In this document: piece by piece, positions 37,101-48,899 of the stretch
How positions within the stretch are numbered: position 1 is the stretch's first letter
Layout: the number at the start of each line of letters is the position of its first letter
From: Cynocephalus volans
Taxonomy: Eukaryota; Chordata; Mammalia; Dermoptera; Cynocephalidae
Reading direction: 5' to 3'
NCBI RefSeq assembly: GCF_027409185.1
Contig: NC_084461.1
Coordinates: 137,995,001-138,059,000 of the forward strand
DNA length: 64,000 bases
Made by a program: the position numbers and the translations under genes
Notes under the pieces: generated by a model
Database searches by the model: none
What the model saw: the letters and a program-made list of their open reading frames with translations, nothing else
Told to the model about the DNA's origin: nothing

Positions 37101-39235
37101 GCTACTCCTGCTTGCTCTTGGTTTTCTTTTGTGTGGAATATCTTTCCATCCCTACGGTTTCAGTCTATGTGTGTCTTTACCGGTGAAGTGAGTTTCTCAA
37201 ATGCAACATATATTTAAGTCTTAGTTTCTTTAATCTTAAGCCAGTCTATTTCTTTTCATTGGGGAATTTATTCCATTTGCATACAAGGGTATTGTTGATA
37301 GCTGAGGACTTATGCCTGTCATTTTGTTAATTGTTTTCTTGTTGTTTTACATATCCTTTGTTCCTTTCTTCCTCTCTTATTGTTTATCTTTGCAGTTTGG
37401 TAGTTTTGTATAGTGATAAGGTTTGATTGCTTTTTCTTTCTCATTTGTGTATCTGCTGTACACTGAGTTTTGTACTTTTGCATGTTTTCATAATGATAGT
37501 TATCATCCTTTCACTTCCAGATGTAGAAGTCTTTTGCGTATTTCTTGTAATGCCAGTTTAGTGGTGATGAATTCCCTGTTTTTGCTTGCCTGGGAAAGAC
37601 TTTATTTCTTTATTTCTGAATGGTATTTTTGCTATGTATAGTATTCTTGGCTAACAGTTTATTTTTCTTTTGTTGTTTTGACTGTAATGTGCCTTGAAGA
37701 AGACCTTTTTTTGGTTTAAATTTATTTGGGGACCTTTAATCTTCCTCGATGTGGATGTTTATATGTCTCCCAAGACTTAGGAAGTTTTCAGCTATTGTTT
37801 TATAAAATACATCTTCTATGCCTTTTTCCATCTCTTCTCTTTCTGGTCTCTTCACTTAATGGTGTGCCTTGTCCTGTATGCTTTCTTTATTCTTTTTTAT
37901 CTTTTCTTTCTTTTTTGTCTGTCTGGCTTATTTCAAAAAACCTGTCTTAAAGTTTAAAAATTCTTTTTTCCTGCTTGAGCTAGTCTATTGTTGCACCACT
38001 CAATTGTATTTATTTCCTTTTAAAATTTCATTCAATTGTTTTTTTTCAGCTCCAGAAGTTTGATTTGGTTCTTTTTTATGATATCTACATTTTTGTAGAA
38101 TTTCTCATTCAGATTATGAATTGTGTACCTTATTTCATTGAACTATTTGTATTCTCTTGTAGCTCACTGAGTGTATTAGTCTGTTTCTGTTGCTTGTAAC
38201 AAAATACCTGGAACTGGGTAATTTATAAAGAAAAAAAAAATATTGCTTACAATTTCAGAGGCTGGGAAGTGTAAAGTCCAGGGAACACATTGGGTTAGGT
38301 CTTCCTCAGTGGTGGCTTCAATGACACAGAATATCACATTGCAAGATGGCAGAGCAGAGAGAGACTAACCTCTTCATTTACTCTCTTTTTAAAGCCACAA
38401 AAACCATTTCCATCATTCCAAGAATGGATAAATCCATTAACAAGAGTGCAGTCCTCACAATTCAGTCACGTCTCCAAGGCCCCACCTTTCAACTACCACA
38501 ATAGAATTCCCCACTGTCTTAACACTGTCATGGTGGGGATCAGGCTTCCAACACATTAAACTTTTGTTGGGACACAATTCAATCCATAATGCTGAGTTTC
38601 TTTAAGATTATTATTTTGAATTACTTATCTGGCATTTTATATGTTTTTTTTTCCTTAGGGTCTATTACTGCAAATTTACTGTGTTCCTTTGTAGGTGTCA
38701 TGTTTCCTTGCTTTTTCATGTTTCTCGTATCCTTATGTTGATATCTATGATCCACTGGAATAGTTACATCTTCCAATTTTATGGGGTAACTTTTGTAGCA
38801 AAAGGGTGCTTCTACTCTGGAGTAATGCAACCATGGGAAGCCCAGGTAGCTCCCCGCATTGGGCTTAGTGCTTGGGAAGACTGTGGGATTCTCTGAGAGT
38901 AGATTGCAGGTGTCTATGGTGGCAATGGTGTCTGGTGGGGGGAGTCTTCTGCTTACCTTTTCTCCACAAGGAGAAGTCCCTCCTGGCTCTGAGCCAGTTC
39001 TGGTGGTAGAGACTTGGTGGCTGAGGCAGTATGTTTTTCTCCCTTTTCTATTCTGCCATCCTGGGCTTCCATGCTCTGCAGCATCTTGCCAGTCTCTTGC
39101 TGCACTCCAGTGCTCTCCCTCATACACTCAGTTGACTTTTAGTTGTTTATTCATTGTTTTGGTCCTTATTTGTGGAAGGAACAAGTGCCAGGCACCTCTA
39201 GTCAGCCATCTTTCTGATGACACTCACTCTGTATG
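33150..39235 (-). mobile_element. Nearly full-length old L1, interrupted by an LTR
   Basis: Reading the minus strand, the 5' end near 39220 has 'gtcatcagaaagatggctga', typical of an L1 5'UTR. Decayed ORF1-like sequence lies around 37420-38160. ORF2 covers about 33560-37300, with endonuclease-like peptides around 36800-37030 (IYAPNTGAPRYIKQMLSDLK) and RT-region peptides around 35230-35640. The 3'UTR with A-rich tail is near 33150. All frames are broken, so it is ancient and inactive. A solo MaLR LTR interrupts it at 38172-38591; without that it is about 5.7 kb. Resembles L1MA/L1PB-age L1 from memory. Confidence 0.9.
38172..38591 (-). mobile_element. Solo ERVL-MaLR LTR inside L1
   Basis: Plus-strand text starts TGTATTAGTCTGTTTCTGTT and closes with 'acaattcaatccataatg', the reverse of a MaLR LTR. 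A perfect 5-bp duplication CTGAG flanks it (38167-38171 and 38592-38596). L1 sequence continues on both sides. Confidence 0.92.
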
Positions 39236-39319
39236 TCTGAATTTTTGATATCAAAATCATGAAAGTGCTGCTGTAATCTAAACCATGAAATGTGTATATT
39301 TTTAGTGGCTTAGTACACA

Positions 39320-39545
39320 AAGGCACCCTGGCAGTTTGTAGATGAGAAAAATGAGGCCCAGAAAATCAAAGTCCCTTGTCCAATGTCATCCTGCTATGGG
39401 TTTTTTTGTTTGTTTGTTTGTTTGTTTGTTTTTGCTTTTGAAGTATAAAAGATCAGAGTTTAATGTCAGGCTTGGTTTCTCACGAAATGAAATGTCTGTC
39501 CTTGGGGCTACTGAATCTCGATTTCACATTCAATGTCCTTTCCAC
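39320..39545 (-). mobile_element. MIR-like relic with (GTTT)n
   Basis: Reverse MIR-like sequence 'gtagatgagaaaaatgaggc' and 'cccttgtccaatgtcatcct', then a (GTTT)n tract at about 39404-39434. Confidence 0.55.
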
Positions 39546-39656
39546 TGGACTCTATAACCACAATTAAAAAGACATGAGCTATGGTACTGGCTCCAATGGA
39601 AACACAGGTATGTCCATCATTCTAGGTTGTTTTTATTTTCCATGAAATAGTTGCTT

Positions 39657-40075
39657 AGTTTTATTTTTTTATTTTTTATTTTACTTCTCAAAATACATTA
39701 TACTTGATTTTCATGTCCCTTTACCCATTCCTCTCCAGCCCCCCATCGTATCTGTTCACTTGACTTAAATAGTTCAAGGAATTTTTGTGGTTATTCTGTC
39801 TTCTCCCTGCCCCCATTTGTTTATGTGTTTATTTATTTATTTATTTTTAGCTCCCACAAGTAAGTGAGAACATGTGGTATTTCTCTTTCTGTGTCTGACT
39901 TGTTTCACTTAATATAATTTTCTCTAAGTCCATCCATGTTGTTGTGAATGGTAGTATTTTGTTCTTTTTTATAGCAGAGTAGTATTCCATTGTGTAGATG
40001 TACCATGGTTTCCTTATCCACTCATCAGCTCTATTTACAATAGCCAAGAGCTGGAACCAGCCCAAATGTCCATCC
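39657..40075 (-). mobile_element. Short L1 3' end with 5' inversion
   Basis: The 3' end of L1 ORF2 and 3'UTR lies on the minus strand from about 39660 to 40030 ('aagtgagaacatgtggtatt', 'tattccattgtgtagatgta'). At about 40031 the orientation flips: 'caatagccaagagctggaac' and 'cagcccaaatgtccatc' read on the plus strand, although they belong just upstream in ORF2. This is the classic twin-priming structure. A weak duplication TTAGTT lies at 39655-39660 and 40501-40506, beyond the LTR that follows. Confidence 0.8.
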
Positions 40076-40493
40076 TGCTATAGTTTGAATGTCCCCCAAA
40101 ACTCATATTAAAACTTAATTCCTATTGTGACAGTATTGAGATGTGGGGCCTTTGAGAGGTGATTGGATTGTGAGGGCTTTACCCTCATAAATGGATTAAT
40201 CTATTCATGGATTATTGGGTTAATGGATAAATCGGTTATTATGGAAGTGGCACTCGTGGCTTTATAAAGAGAGCAAGTTGAGTGCATTAGGGTGCTCAGC
40301 CCCTTTAGCCATGTGATACCCTGTGCTGCCTCAGGACGCTGCAGACTCTGCAGACATCCACACTAAGAAGGCCCTTACCAGATGTGCCCCCTGGACCTTG
40401 GACTTTCCAGCCTCCAAAACTTTAAGAAATAATTTGTTTTCTTTACAAATTATCTAGTTTCAGGTACTCTAAGTGACAAAATGGACTAATACA
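40076..40493 (+). mobile_element. Solo ERVL-MaLR LTR (MST-like)
   Basis: It starts TGCTATAGTTTGAATGTCCC and ends ATGGACTAATACA. A perfect 5-bp duplication CATCC flanks it (40071-40075 and 40494-40498). It landed at the edge of the twin-primed L1 fragment, so it is younger than that fragment. Confidence 0.93.
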
Positions 40494-41489
40494 CATCCAG
40501 TTAGTTAACACTCAGATTTCCTTGGCCTCTACCTTGTCCTGCCTTGTTGCTACTCTAATTTTACTGGGGTATTTCTCTTTTTCTGGATTCTTATTTAACG
40601 CACTCTAATGTTGATAAGCAGACTGCCTAATAAATCTTTGCATTATTCTCTTTCAATAATAGATATCAATTTGATTTTTAAGAAGACATAATAGTAAGAA
40701 TTTTGCTACTGTTTACTCTCTGGTGAACAACGTGTAGTAGTGAGGAATCTTTGTTACCAGTAACAGAAACCAGATTTGGTTTCCATAGTTCAGTCGTGGG
40801 AGATGGGGCTGGCCTCAGGTACTGCAGAGTCCCCCCCTCTGGCTCTTGCTTCTGCCTGGGAGAAGCAGCAGCTCCTGTTTGTTTGAATCAATGGATAGAG
40901 AGAAGAGGAGAGCAATGAATGCCCGCAGATGAGGAGGATACTGTTTCCAGGGGAAGGAAGGGACACTGACTGACAAAGCAGGAAGCTTTGGCCATGCTTA
41001 AAACCCAGCTATTTCAAATAGTAATCATAATAGCAGACATTTGTGTGACACTTTGATATTTTCAAATTGCTTTTATGTATATTGTTTCATTTTATCTTCA
41101 CACAGATCCACTGGGTTTCCAGGAGGGAAAGTTTGGCTGGAGACAAGTGAACAAGGCAAAGAGCAGTAGGAGACAGGTCAGAGGACTCTAGGGAGAGCTA
41201 GATCATGCAGGCAGAGGCTGAGGGGGATTAGAGCAAAGATCTAAGTCCAGAACCCATGCTTTTGACCCCACCGTGTTTTATAGATTCTCTCTTGTAACAA
41301 ATCCTTTACTTAAAGTGTATATTGGTTTCTTAGAAATAATCAACTGTTTTTGGAGTCTAGTCTTCCAGTTGTAGTATATAACCAAGATGGGTAGCAAGTT
41401 TTGAAGACTTGTTTTTTGAAGTGGCTCATTTATGCATTGATTTTTTTTAACAAGATTTTTAAAAAGGGCCTATAATACTCTAGGCATGG

Positions 41490-41900
41490 TTCAGAGCATG
41501 CTGGATTCACAGATGAAGAGGGCAAGTCATTGCCCAGGAGAGATTTGCAGGTAGTCGTGGAGACAGATGTGTAAACAGATGATTATAATACTGAGATAAC
41601 TGCTAAAGAAACTGTTCCCAGATGGCATGGAGGACAAAAAGCAGGAAACATTTCTAGGGGTATGTCAAAGAAAACTTCCTTGAGGAGACAACATTTGGAT
41701 TGAGTCTTGAAGATTATTTCAGATTTAATGCCTTTTTCTAGATCTTTGGCTTGGTAGATGGAGGAAGGATGCTTCCAGCAAGGGAACAGCCTGTGCAAAG
41801 GCAGGCAGAAGAAAAGGCGATCACATAACCAGAGCACAGGATGTGGGCAGAGAGGCGACAGTGGGGTGAAAGTGTTGTGAGGGTGAGCATCTCCTCATCC
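41490..41900 (-). mobile_element. L2 LINE relic
   Basis: Reverse L2: 'gaaaacttccttgaggagac', 'acatttggattgagtcttga', 'agcaagggaacagcctgtgc', 'aaaggcaggcagaagaaaag'. Confidence 0.75.
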
Positions 41901-42234
41901 CAGAGTCTGCCTTAGAAATTACAACATGCATGTGGATGTTTGGGCTCTAAAAGGCTGAATAAAAGTTGTACTCTGGCCTTTCTAATTATGCCTCAATGGA
42001 GACAATGAGGAACTTTTCTCCAAACTCCAAAATGCTGGGTTTTAACTCAGCTCAAATTCTTGGGTCATTTCCAGATATTCTGTGCCTTTGGAAGGTTAGC
42101 CCCATTAGCTTTATTTCAGGACTGTGGTGGTAGAAAGCTTTTCTCACAATTTCCAGGCGATTTTTTTCCATTTGGCAACATTTTTTCCTATTAGAAATCA
42201 GAGCACAAAGTGAGTTTTTTTGTTTGTTTGTTTT

Positions 42235-42712
42235 GTTTTTGCTATTGTAACGAGTTACCACAAACTGAGTTAGTTAAGCAACACAAATCAACACAAATTT
42301 ACTGTCTTATGGTTCTGAAAGCCAGAACTACAAAATTTTCACTGGGTTAAAGTCAAGGCTGTCCGCAGGGCTGGTTCCTTCTGGACACTCTGAGGAGAAA
42401 ATCTGTGTCCTTGCCTTTTTCAGCTCCTAGTGTCTGCCAGTATTCCTTGGTTTGCAGTCTCTTCCTACATCGTCAAGACACATCACTCCAGCCTCTGCTT
42501 CTGTTACCACTTCACCTGTCTTTCACAGGCTTCTCCTGTGTCCCTCTGATAAGAACCCCTGTGATTACATCAGGCCCACCTGGATAATCCAGGATAGTGT
42601 TCCCATTTCAAGGCCCTTAATTTGATCACACCTACAATGAGACAACTCTCACAGATTCCAGGAACTAGGTCAAGGACATTTCTGGAGGCAATTATTCTGC
42701 CTACCACAGTTG
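42235..42712 (-). mobile_element. MLT1A-like LTR
   Basis: Plus-strand text is the reverse of an MLT1 LTR: 'gctattgtaacgagttacca', 'actgtcttatggttctgaaa', 'ctccagcctctgcttctgtt', 'cccttaatttgatcacacct', ending 'ctgcctaccaca'. The T-rich tract before 42235 blurs the left edge. No target duplication was found. Confidence 0.7.
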
Positions 42713-43084
42713 CTTGCCAGCATAAGCTTTGGTGGCAGCTGTTCTCCAGGTACCTTTTAACCACATTGATGGCATGCACATTTCTGTGGTTGAAGTTTTG
42801 TGTACCTTTTTTTTTCTAATTTGCTTCTAAATGCTTTTGAATTTACCACATAGAGCAGTGCAAACAAGGAATTAAGTGACCTAAACTTAATATCACCATT
42901 TGTAAGAATTTCTTAAGACTTGCTTGACAGTAAGGGTAATACTTAGCATGCAGATAGCTACCTTAGTAACTTTAAAGAAGGAAAACATTTATTTTTAAGC
43001 ACTAGAGTGATTGATCTCCCATGATGTCCTGTGATGTCTTTAGTGTTCTTTTAGGGCACCTTTCTGTTTTATATTTAAGTTGTT

Positions 43085-43195
43085 TGTATACATGATTTAT
43101 CTTCTTACTAGACTGTAAGCTTCTTGGGGACAGAACCCCTTTCTGATTTATCAGTCTATCCAATAGAGCACGTAACATATCTGACCTGTAATTAG
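43085..43195 (+). mobile_element. L2 LINE 3' relic
   Basis: Plus-strand L2 3' end: 'tactagactgtaagcttctt', 'ggggacagaacccctttctg'. Confidence 0.65.
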
Positions 43196-43199
43196 GTGG

Positions 43200-43325
43200 T
43201 TTGCATGTATTAGCTTTTTTAATGCTTACGAAAACCTGTGAGACGGACTCAGAGAGGATCGATAACTTGCCCCAAATGCAGTGCTGATATTCAAACATAC
43301 TCTAACTCCTGCGTCCATGCTTTTA
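43200..43325 (-). mobile_element. MIR SINE relic
   Basis: Reverse MIR: 'cggactcagagaggatcgat', 'aacttgccccaaatgcagtg', 'ctctaactcctgcgtccatg'. Confidence 0.65.
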
Positions 43326-43529
43326 TCAACTCTATTATGCTCCTTTTTTTTTTTTTACTACGGTGGTATGTGCTGAATGCATAATAATTATTGCTTTATA
43401 GCAAGAATGGTGCTTCTACATACATTACCTTATTAGAGTCCCATTAAAAAAAAAAAGAAGGTAGGCAACTATTGCCTGCTTCTGTACTTTAGAGGTGAGC
43501 AAACAATCTCAGGATGATCAAGTGTGTTC

Positions 43530-43740
43530 ATTTATCCACTTATTCAGTCTTCATTCGTTATTCAGACATTTACTGAGCTCTGCGAGGTGCCCAGCCTAGG
43601 TGTGTCTTGGGAGACTGTGGAAAACACAGAGAAAAGTCTGTTCCCTCATGGAGCTTACAGTGCTGTGGGGAACACAGCGTTACCTGTGCCATGTCTTCAA
43701 AGGAAAAGTGGAGTGTTTTGTAGGAACAGACAATAGGATA
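43530..43740 (-). mobile_element. L2 LINE 3' relic
   Basis: Reverse L2 3' end: 'cattcgttattcagacattt', 'actgagctctgcgaggtgcc', 'ctcatggagcttacagtgct'. Confidence 0.7.
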
Positions 43741-44604
43741 CTGTCTAATCTGTGGCATTACAAAAAGCTTCTCTGGCCAGGGTATGTTAATCAATGGACT
43801 TTGATTTCCAGTAACAGAAACTCTATTCAAAATAGCTAAAACTTTCAAGTATGTATTGGCTCACAATGCTGAAAAAAATCTATGAATGTAATCTAGCTTC
43901 TAAACTGGATCAAGAAGTTTATATTCAGTTATTAGAACTCTGTGTTCTATTTATCTTTTGCAGGTTGTTCCCCTTGTTTACAAAGATGGCTATTGGGCAG
44001 TGATGTGCTTTTATTTTTCTTACTGCTAAGGACTTGGGAAAAAATAGTACACATTTTCTGATAGCTCCAAGAAATATAGTTTCTCAGGAGGACTCAGTTT
44101 GGCCCTGTTTGGACCACATGTCCAAATATCACTATGGCCAGGGGTTCACATATTTTGGTTGGCTGGATTGGGTCCTGTGACTTCCTCCTTCAACCCCTGG
44201 AGAAAACAAGGCCTTGTGCTTGACATTGGGGAAGGGTAGTTTCTGATAGGCAAATTTTCTGAGTAGACAAAATTAACGAATATTCCCTATAGTGTCACAT
44301 AGTTAGTATAGTCAGTTATGCTATAACATGAACTGTGTGTTTTTAAAAATGACCACACTATGCAAAGTCATGCAATTTATACTACAGAGCTTGTGGAAAA
44401 AATAAGGTCATGTGCACCACAATCAATCTTGTTCTTTGACACATAGGACAAAAGATAGGAACCAAATAAAAACAGTACCACGCTTTATCTATAGATACTT
44501 AAATAATTATGGCACTTTACCTGGAAAAAGATCTGAAGCCTGCTTTTAGAGATGGGCAAGGGAAGGGTTCCTGCTTGTGAATTACTGTGAAATGGTGGAA
44601 AGAG

Positions 44605-45015
44605 CATTATTAAAATTGACTGTCTTTTGCAGTCTTAAATTCTGGAGGTTGTTTTTCTGATTTTGACGATGTCTTCCAAGGCATGCATTTATATTTGATA
44701 CTTATTACACCAAAGTTGAAAATTTGATCCAATGGATGACTGCTGTCTTCAATTAATTTTGGTATGGCTGCTGGAAGTTCTTTTACAGTTTTCTCATCTG
44801 CACTTGGGGCTTCACCCAGCAGTTGAAGTCTTTGGAAATTTGTAGAGAATTTTGAAACCACCAAACCCACCACTACTAGCACTGAAAGGAGCCAGTGATG
44901 CAGGATTTGGCAGTTTCTGCTTATAGTCTTATATTGATGGTGCTTTCTCTTTGATTGTGAGAAAGGTAGTTTCTGATTTTTTGCTGTTTGGTACTCAAAA
45001 CATATGCTCCACAAT
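44605..45015 (-). pseudogene. Tigger-like (pogo) transposase fragment
   Basis: A minus-strand open frame (44610-45014) contains peptides that align with the middle of a Tigger transposase: GEAPSADEKTVKELP, IPKLIEDSSHPLDQIFNFG and PEFKTAKD. These correspond to the segment running from the DNA-binding end into the start of the catalytic domain, where a first catalytic Asp would be expected after IFN; here the sequence reads IFNFG, so that acidic residue is gone. The upstream part (SRNCQILHHWLLS) is degraded. It is about 130 residues of a protein that is normally several times longer, and no inverted repeats were found. It is a dead DNA-transposon relic, assigned from memory. Confidence 0.7.
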
Positions 45016-45344
45016 CTTTCCAGTTCTTCTGTTTCTACAGGCTTTATTCTTAATTCACAGCACTTGAAGTTGTTCCGGCCATAGACATTTCTTTTATTTT
45101 CTCACATTATCTCTGATGATCTGCAAGTGGATTTCTTTATGCCTATTGATCAGGAGAGCAACGTGTTCTCTTGTTTCTCTCAAAATGCTTATTTCAGGTT
45201 TCTCCTCAAGACTTAAAACTTTCCTTTTGCATGCACTTCTGGGCATTTTTGAACCAAGTACTCAGACAAGGAATGTTGAAAGAGTACTTTTTAATGTGGA
45301 CAAATGTCAAAGAATAGCAAAACACAGCATTATAGAATAACGCA

Positions 45345-45775
45345 TGCTATGGGTCAGTTATGTCTTCCAAAAGTTCATGTGTTGGAAACTTGATCTCCAT
45401 TGTAACAGTGTTAAGAAGGTGGGAAATCCAGTTTGGTATTTTATAGGTGGGGCCTTTGATAGATAATTGGATTGAGAGGACTGTGCCCTTGTGAATGGAT
45501 TGATCAATTCATGGAGTAATGGTTATCATGGATGTGGTTCTGATGGCTTTATAAGGAGAGTGAGTGAGAAGGTTAGCTCTCTTGCTCAGCCATTCTCTTG
45601 CCATGTGATACCCTGAGTTGCTTAGAGGTCACCACCCAGAAGAAGGCTCTCACCAGAAGTGTCCCCTGGACTGTGGACTTCCCAGCCCTGAAAACTGTAA
45701 GAAATAAATTTCATTTCTTTCTAAATGACCCAGATTTAGGTATTCTGTTATAAGCAACAGAAACGGACTAATACA
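45345..45775 (+). mobile_element. Solo ERVL-MaLR LTR (MST-like)
   Basis: It starts TGCTATGGGTCAGTTATG and ends ACGGACTAATACA. The flanks ACGCA (45340-45344) and ATGCA (45776-45780) differ by one C-to-T change at a CpG, consistent with a decayed 5-bp duplication. It shares the 'ccatgtgataccctg' block with the LTR at 40076, so the two belong to one LTR subtype. Confidence 0.9.
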
Positions 45776-45784
45776 ATGCATGTG

Positions 45785-47305
45785 GTGAACTTACTGCTGG
45801 TAGAGTTTGAGGTATGTGTCTCTTTCTACATGGCTTGGTTCAGCTGAGTGCAGTTTCCTATGTTAACCTAGTGTAGTGTTTTTGCCTTTATGCAATTGCA
45901 AATTTGCGCTTATGCAAATGCAAAATTTATTTTATATTCAAATTGTTTCCTAATATGTCAGTTGCATTACAACATATTTTCCTTTTCAAAAGAAGAGATA
46001 TAGATGAACTAACTGTGATTGGAAGAAAAGAGAATAAAACCCAGGACTTCTGATTTAGCTATTTTTTCCCCTACACAGCAGTACTAATAGGGCTAGCAGT
46101 TATGTGAACACTCACAGTGTTTATACTATAATGAAATGTATTTTTAACACAGAAATATTAGAGCCTGTACATCTAATTTTGTTACCTAGGGAGGTTATAA
46201 GATTATACATTTATTTTTAGGCTATTGCAACCATTGTTTAAAATGTATTTGGCACAGTTTTGTTTTGCCTTTACCTCCAGACCCCTTTCATGGCATATTA
46301 AAAAGTCACTTTTACTATTTTATTATGAAGCCTGTAACAAGTCTCCCTACTTGATCATTATGTTTTTCCCCACTTTGCCTGATTCTGAAATATATTACCA
46401 AAAGAGCTAGCGTTTGTGAACATACTCTATAAACCTTAAAGAATTACACTAAGATAAGCTGTTAATTTATGTCTTTGGCAATAGTCAAAAAATGAACCAC
46501 ATTCTTGAAATACAAGCTTTGCTAGCACTGAGAATTTCTGAAATAAAGTGCCAGAGACTTTGAAGGCAATTCTAAAAGAGGAGCTCTTGAAACGCATTGA
46601 ACTTTGTTGGGAATAGTTGTATTGCAAGCTTTGTTGGAATAAGCTTCTGAGATCTCTGTTGAAATGTATGTTTACTCTCACCATTTTATAATCTCCATGT
46701 ATATTTCGAAAACATTACTCCTGTCTAATGAAACCAGATGGGTAAAACTTGAGCAGTGGTTCCATATTTTAATCTTTTTTACATTTACCGATGTTCGGCT
46801 TGGTATCTGGCACGCGATGAATATGCAACTGATGATTGGCTGGTTGGCTGGTTGGCTGGTGCCTTCCTAGTCCTATATTTAGAAGTTACTCAGTAAAGAT
46901 TTGATGCTATAAATATTCTGTTCTACTCTAATTGTTGAATATTTACTCTGATTGTTGAATATGGTATTTTGTAAACAGGATTATATTTAAGTGAAGCAAT
47001 CTGTGGTGAGATAAGAGAAATTTTTAACTTTGTGTTTGTTTCCCTATTTTGGCTGTTGGTTGCAGAAATGTGAGCTTATCATACACTTTAGCACATAGCA
47101 AAACTCGTGTTTTGGTTTATGTATCCTTAGTTTGTTATTTCTCCCCAGGCTCATTTCACTCCCTCCAAAGACACTCACTCTAAAATGTATGCCATAGGTC
47201 CTTACATTTGCATGTATTCTTATGAAGTGCATAGTGCTAGTTTGGGGGATATGGGGTTTTAGTTTACTTAAATAATATTGTGCTATTTATCTTGGTTTTA
47301 CTCTT
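45785..47305. other. No gene or clear repeat
   Basis: AT-rich unique-looking sequence. A short tandem (TGGT/TGGC) tract is at 46835-46860. No gene recognised. Confidence 0.4.
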
Positions 47306-47309
47306 TTTT

Positions 47310-47810
47310 CTTTTCTTCAGAACTGTTTTTGAGATCTGTCTATGTTGTTGTAAACCTAGTGTGTTGTTTCCACATTGTGTCTGTAGTAGGTACCCCACAT
47401 GTTACTTATCTAGTTTCTTACCATTGTCATCATTGCCATAAAAATGCCGTCTATGTTGGCCATCGTGTACATGTTCCCTTATAAACCTCCTAGGTACCTG
47501 TGTGAGAAATTCCATGGGCTAAATAATCAAGTGCGAGACTCCTGGGTCATAGCACATATATGTACCTAATTTATCAGAAAATGGCCAGATTGACTTTTGT
47601 TCCATTTGCCTCTTTGCCAACACTTGGTATGATGTGATTTCCATATTTGCCTTTATGGTGGGTGGGAAAGGATATCACATCAATGTTTTAGTTTGTATTT
47701 TTTTGACTAAGTCTGAGCTCTTTCTCACATCTACTGGGCACTCAGGTTTCTCCTTTTGTGCTTTGTCTGCTCATAGTCTTTGGGGCAATTTTTAACATTC
47801 TTAAAGGAAA
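47310..47810 (-). mobile_element. Old L1 ORF2 3' relic
   Basis: Plus-strand text is a degraded reverse of the ORF2 end: 'gatctgtctatgttgttgta', 'cctgggtcatagcacatata', 'tgcctctttgccaacacttg', 'tttttttgactaagtctgag'. Confidence 0.65.
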
Positions 47811-48729
47811 CATGTTAATTTACTAAAAAAAATTTCTACCCTGAGATTTGCAGGAAGTAAGACATCAAAATAAACCTAGATAATCTCTTAGTAGATTTGG
47901 ATCATTATGTCCAATTTTCTATGTGTACAGAAACAATGTAGACACATTGTGGGTTCCCAGTTTCTCCTTCTGATGGCAGCATGGGAAATTAGCTCATTGC
48001 AGGACACCCAATTCTTTCCCTTAAATAACTTGACACTGTCCCTTTTTAAAAAGACACTCAGAAAGCTTTATGATCTTCCAAGCCATATTGTGTTGTCTAC
48101 ATATCTGAGTAAATTTTATGCGTTCTGGCAGGATTTGATCTCAAATGGTTAGAAAATACTCTCTTTGTGGAGCCAATTAAAATAGTACCGTGGATGGTGT
48201 ATTCTTTTTCTTTCTCTGTAGTGGAACTCTTGTCAGAGTTCCTGTATTTTAATTGGCTCTATCTGAAAGGAAAGTTTAAAATCCCCTGCTGCAGTATAAA
48301 TGTACTTATTTATCCCTTGAATTTCCATCTGGTGTCTTTGCAGTGATCGCCGAGAATTACTTGTCTTGCTGCTCTTTGAAAATGAAGTGCTGTGGCATTT
48401 GAATTGATGAGAGCAGTAGCACCTCAGATGAGGTGGCATTCCATAATGATGGGAGGTGGAACGCGGTTTCATTAGGTGCAAAGGTGAAAACATAATTTCT
48501 AGAAATACACAGTTCGGTATGAATGATTTACTCAATTAGCGTTGATTTCTAGCAGTGATCCTCAAACGTTTTGTGTTCACAATACACGTTAGAAAAAAGA
48601 CATTTTTTTGACTACTCATTTGGAGGGAATGAAAAACCCCAAAAGGCCCTGAGCAAGATAACACTATGTGATATAATCAGTGTGATATTATCAAAATGTC
48701 TCTCAAACTTTGTAAAAAGCACTCGTAGT

Positions 48730-48880
48730 GGGCCGAGCCCGTGGCGCACTTGGTAGAGTGCTGCGCTGGGAGCGCGGCGACGCTCCCGCCGTGGGTTCGG
48801 ATCCTATATAGGAATGACTGGTGCACTCACTGGCTGAGCGCCGGTCACGAAAAAATGACAAAAAAAAAAAAAAAAAAAAA
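48730..48880 (+). mobile_element. CYN-like SINE, shortened second unit
   Basis: It starts 'gggccgagcccgtggcgcac', has 'gtgggttcggatcctatata' as B box, then a truncated second unit 'gtgcactcactggctgagcg' going almost directly to 'gccggtcacgaaaaaatgac'. A flanking duplication AAAAAGCACTCGTAGT lies around 48714-48729 and 48881-48896. The second tRNA-like unit has lost roughly 40 bases compared with the copy at 20812. Confidence 0.9.
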
Positions 48881-48899
48881 AAAAAGCACTCGTAGTTAT

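Noticed and set aside
38621..39127. 168-codon minus-strand ORF
   Set aside because: Lies in the 5' region of the old L1; GC-rich 5'UTR sequence often stays open by chance and no ORF1 motif is visible.
43800..44250. Possible old LTR or DNA element ('ggccaggggttcacatattt' region)
   Set aside because: Some resemblance to mammalian repeats of uncertain name, but no ends or family could be fixed, so it was not annotated.
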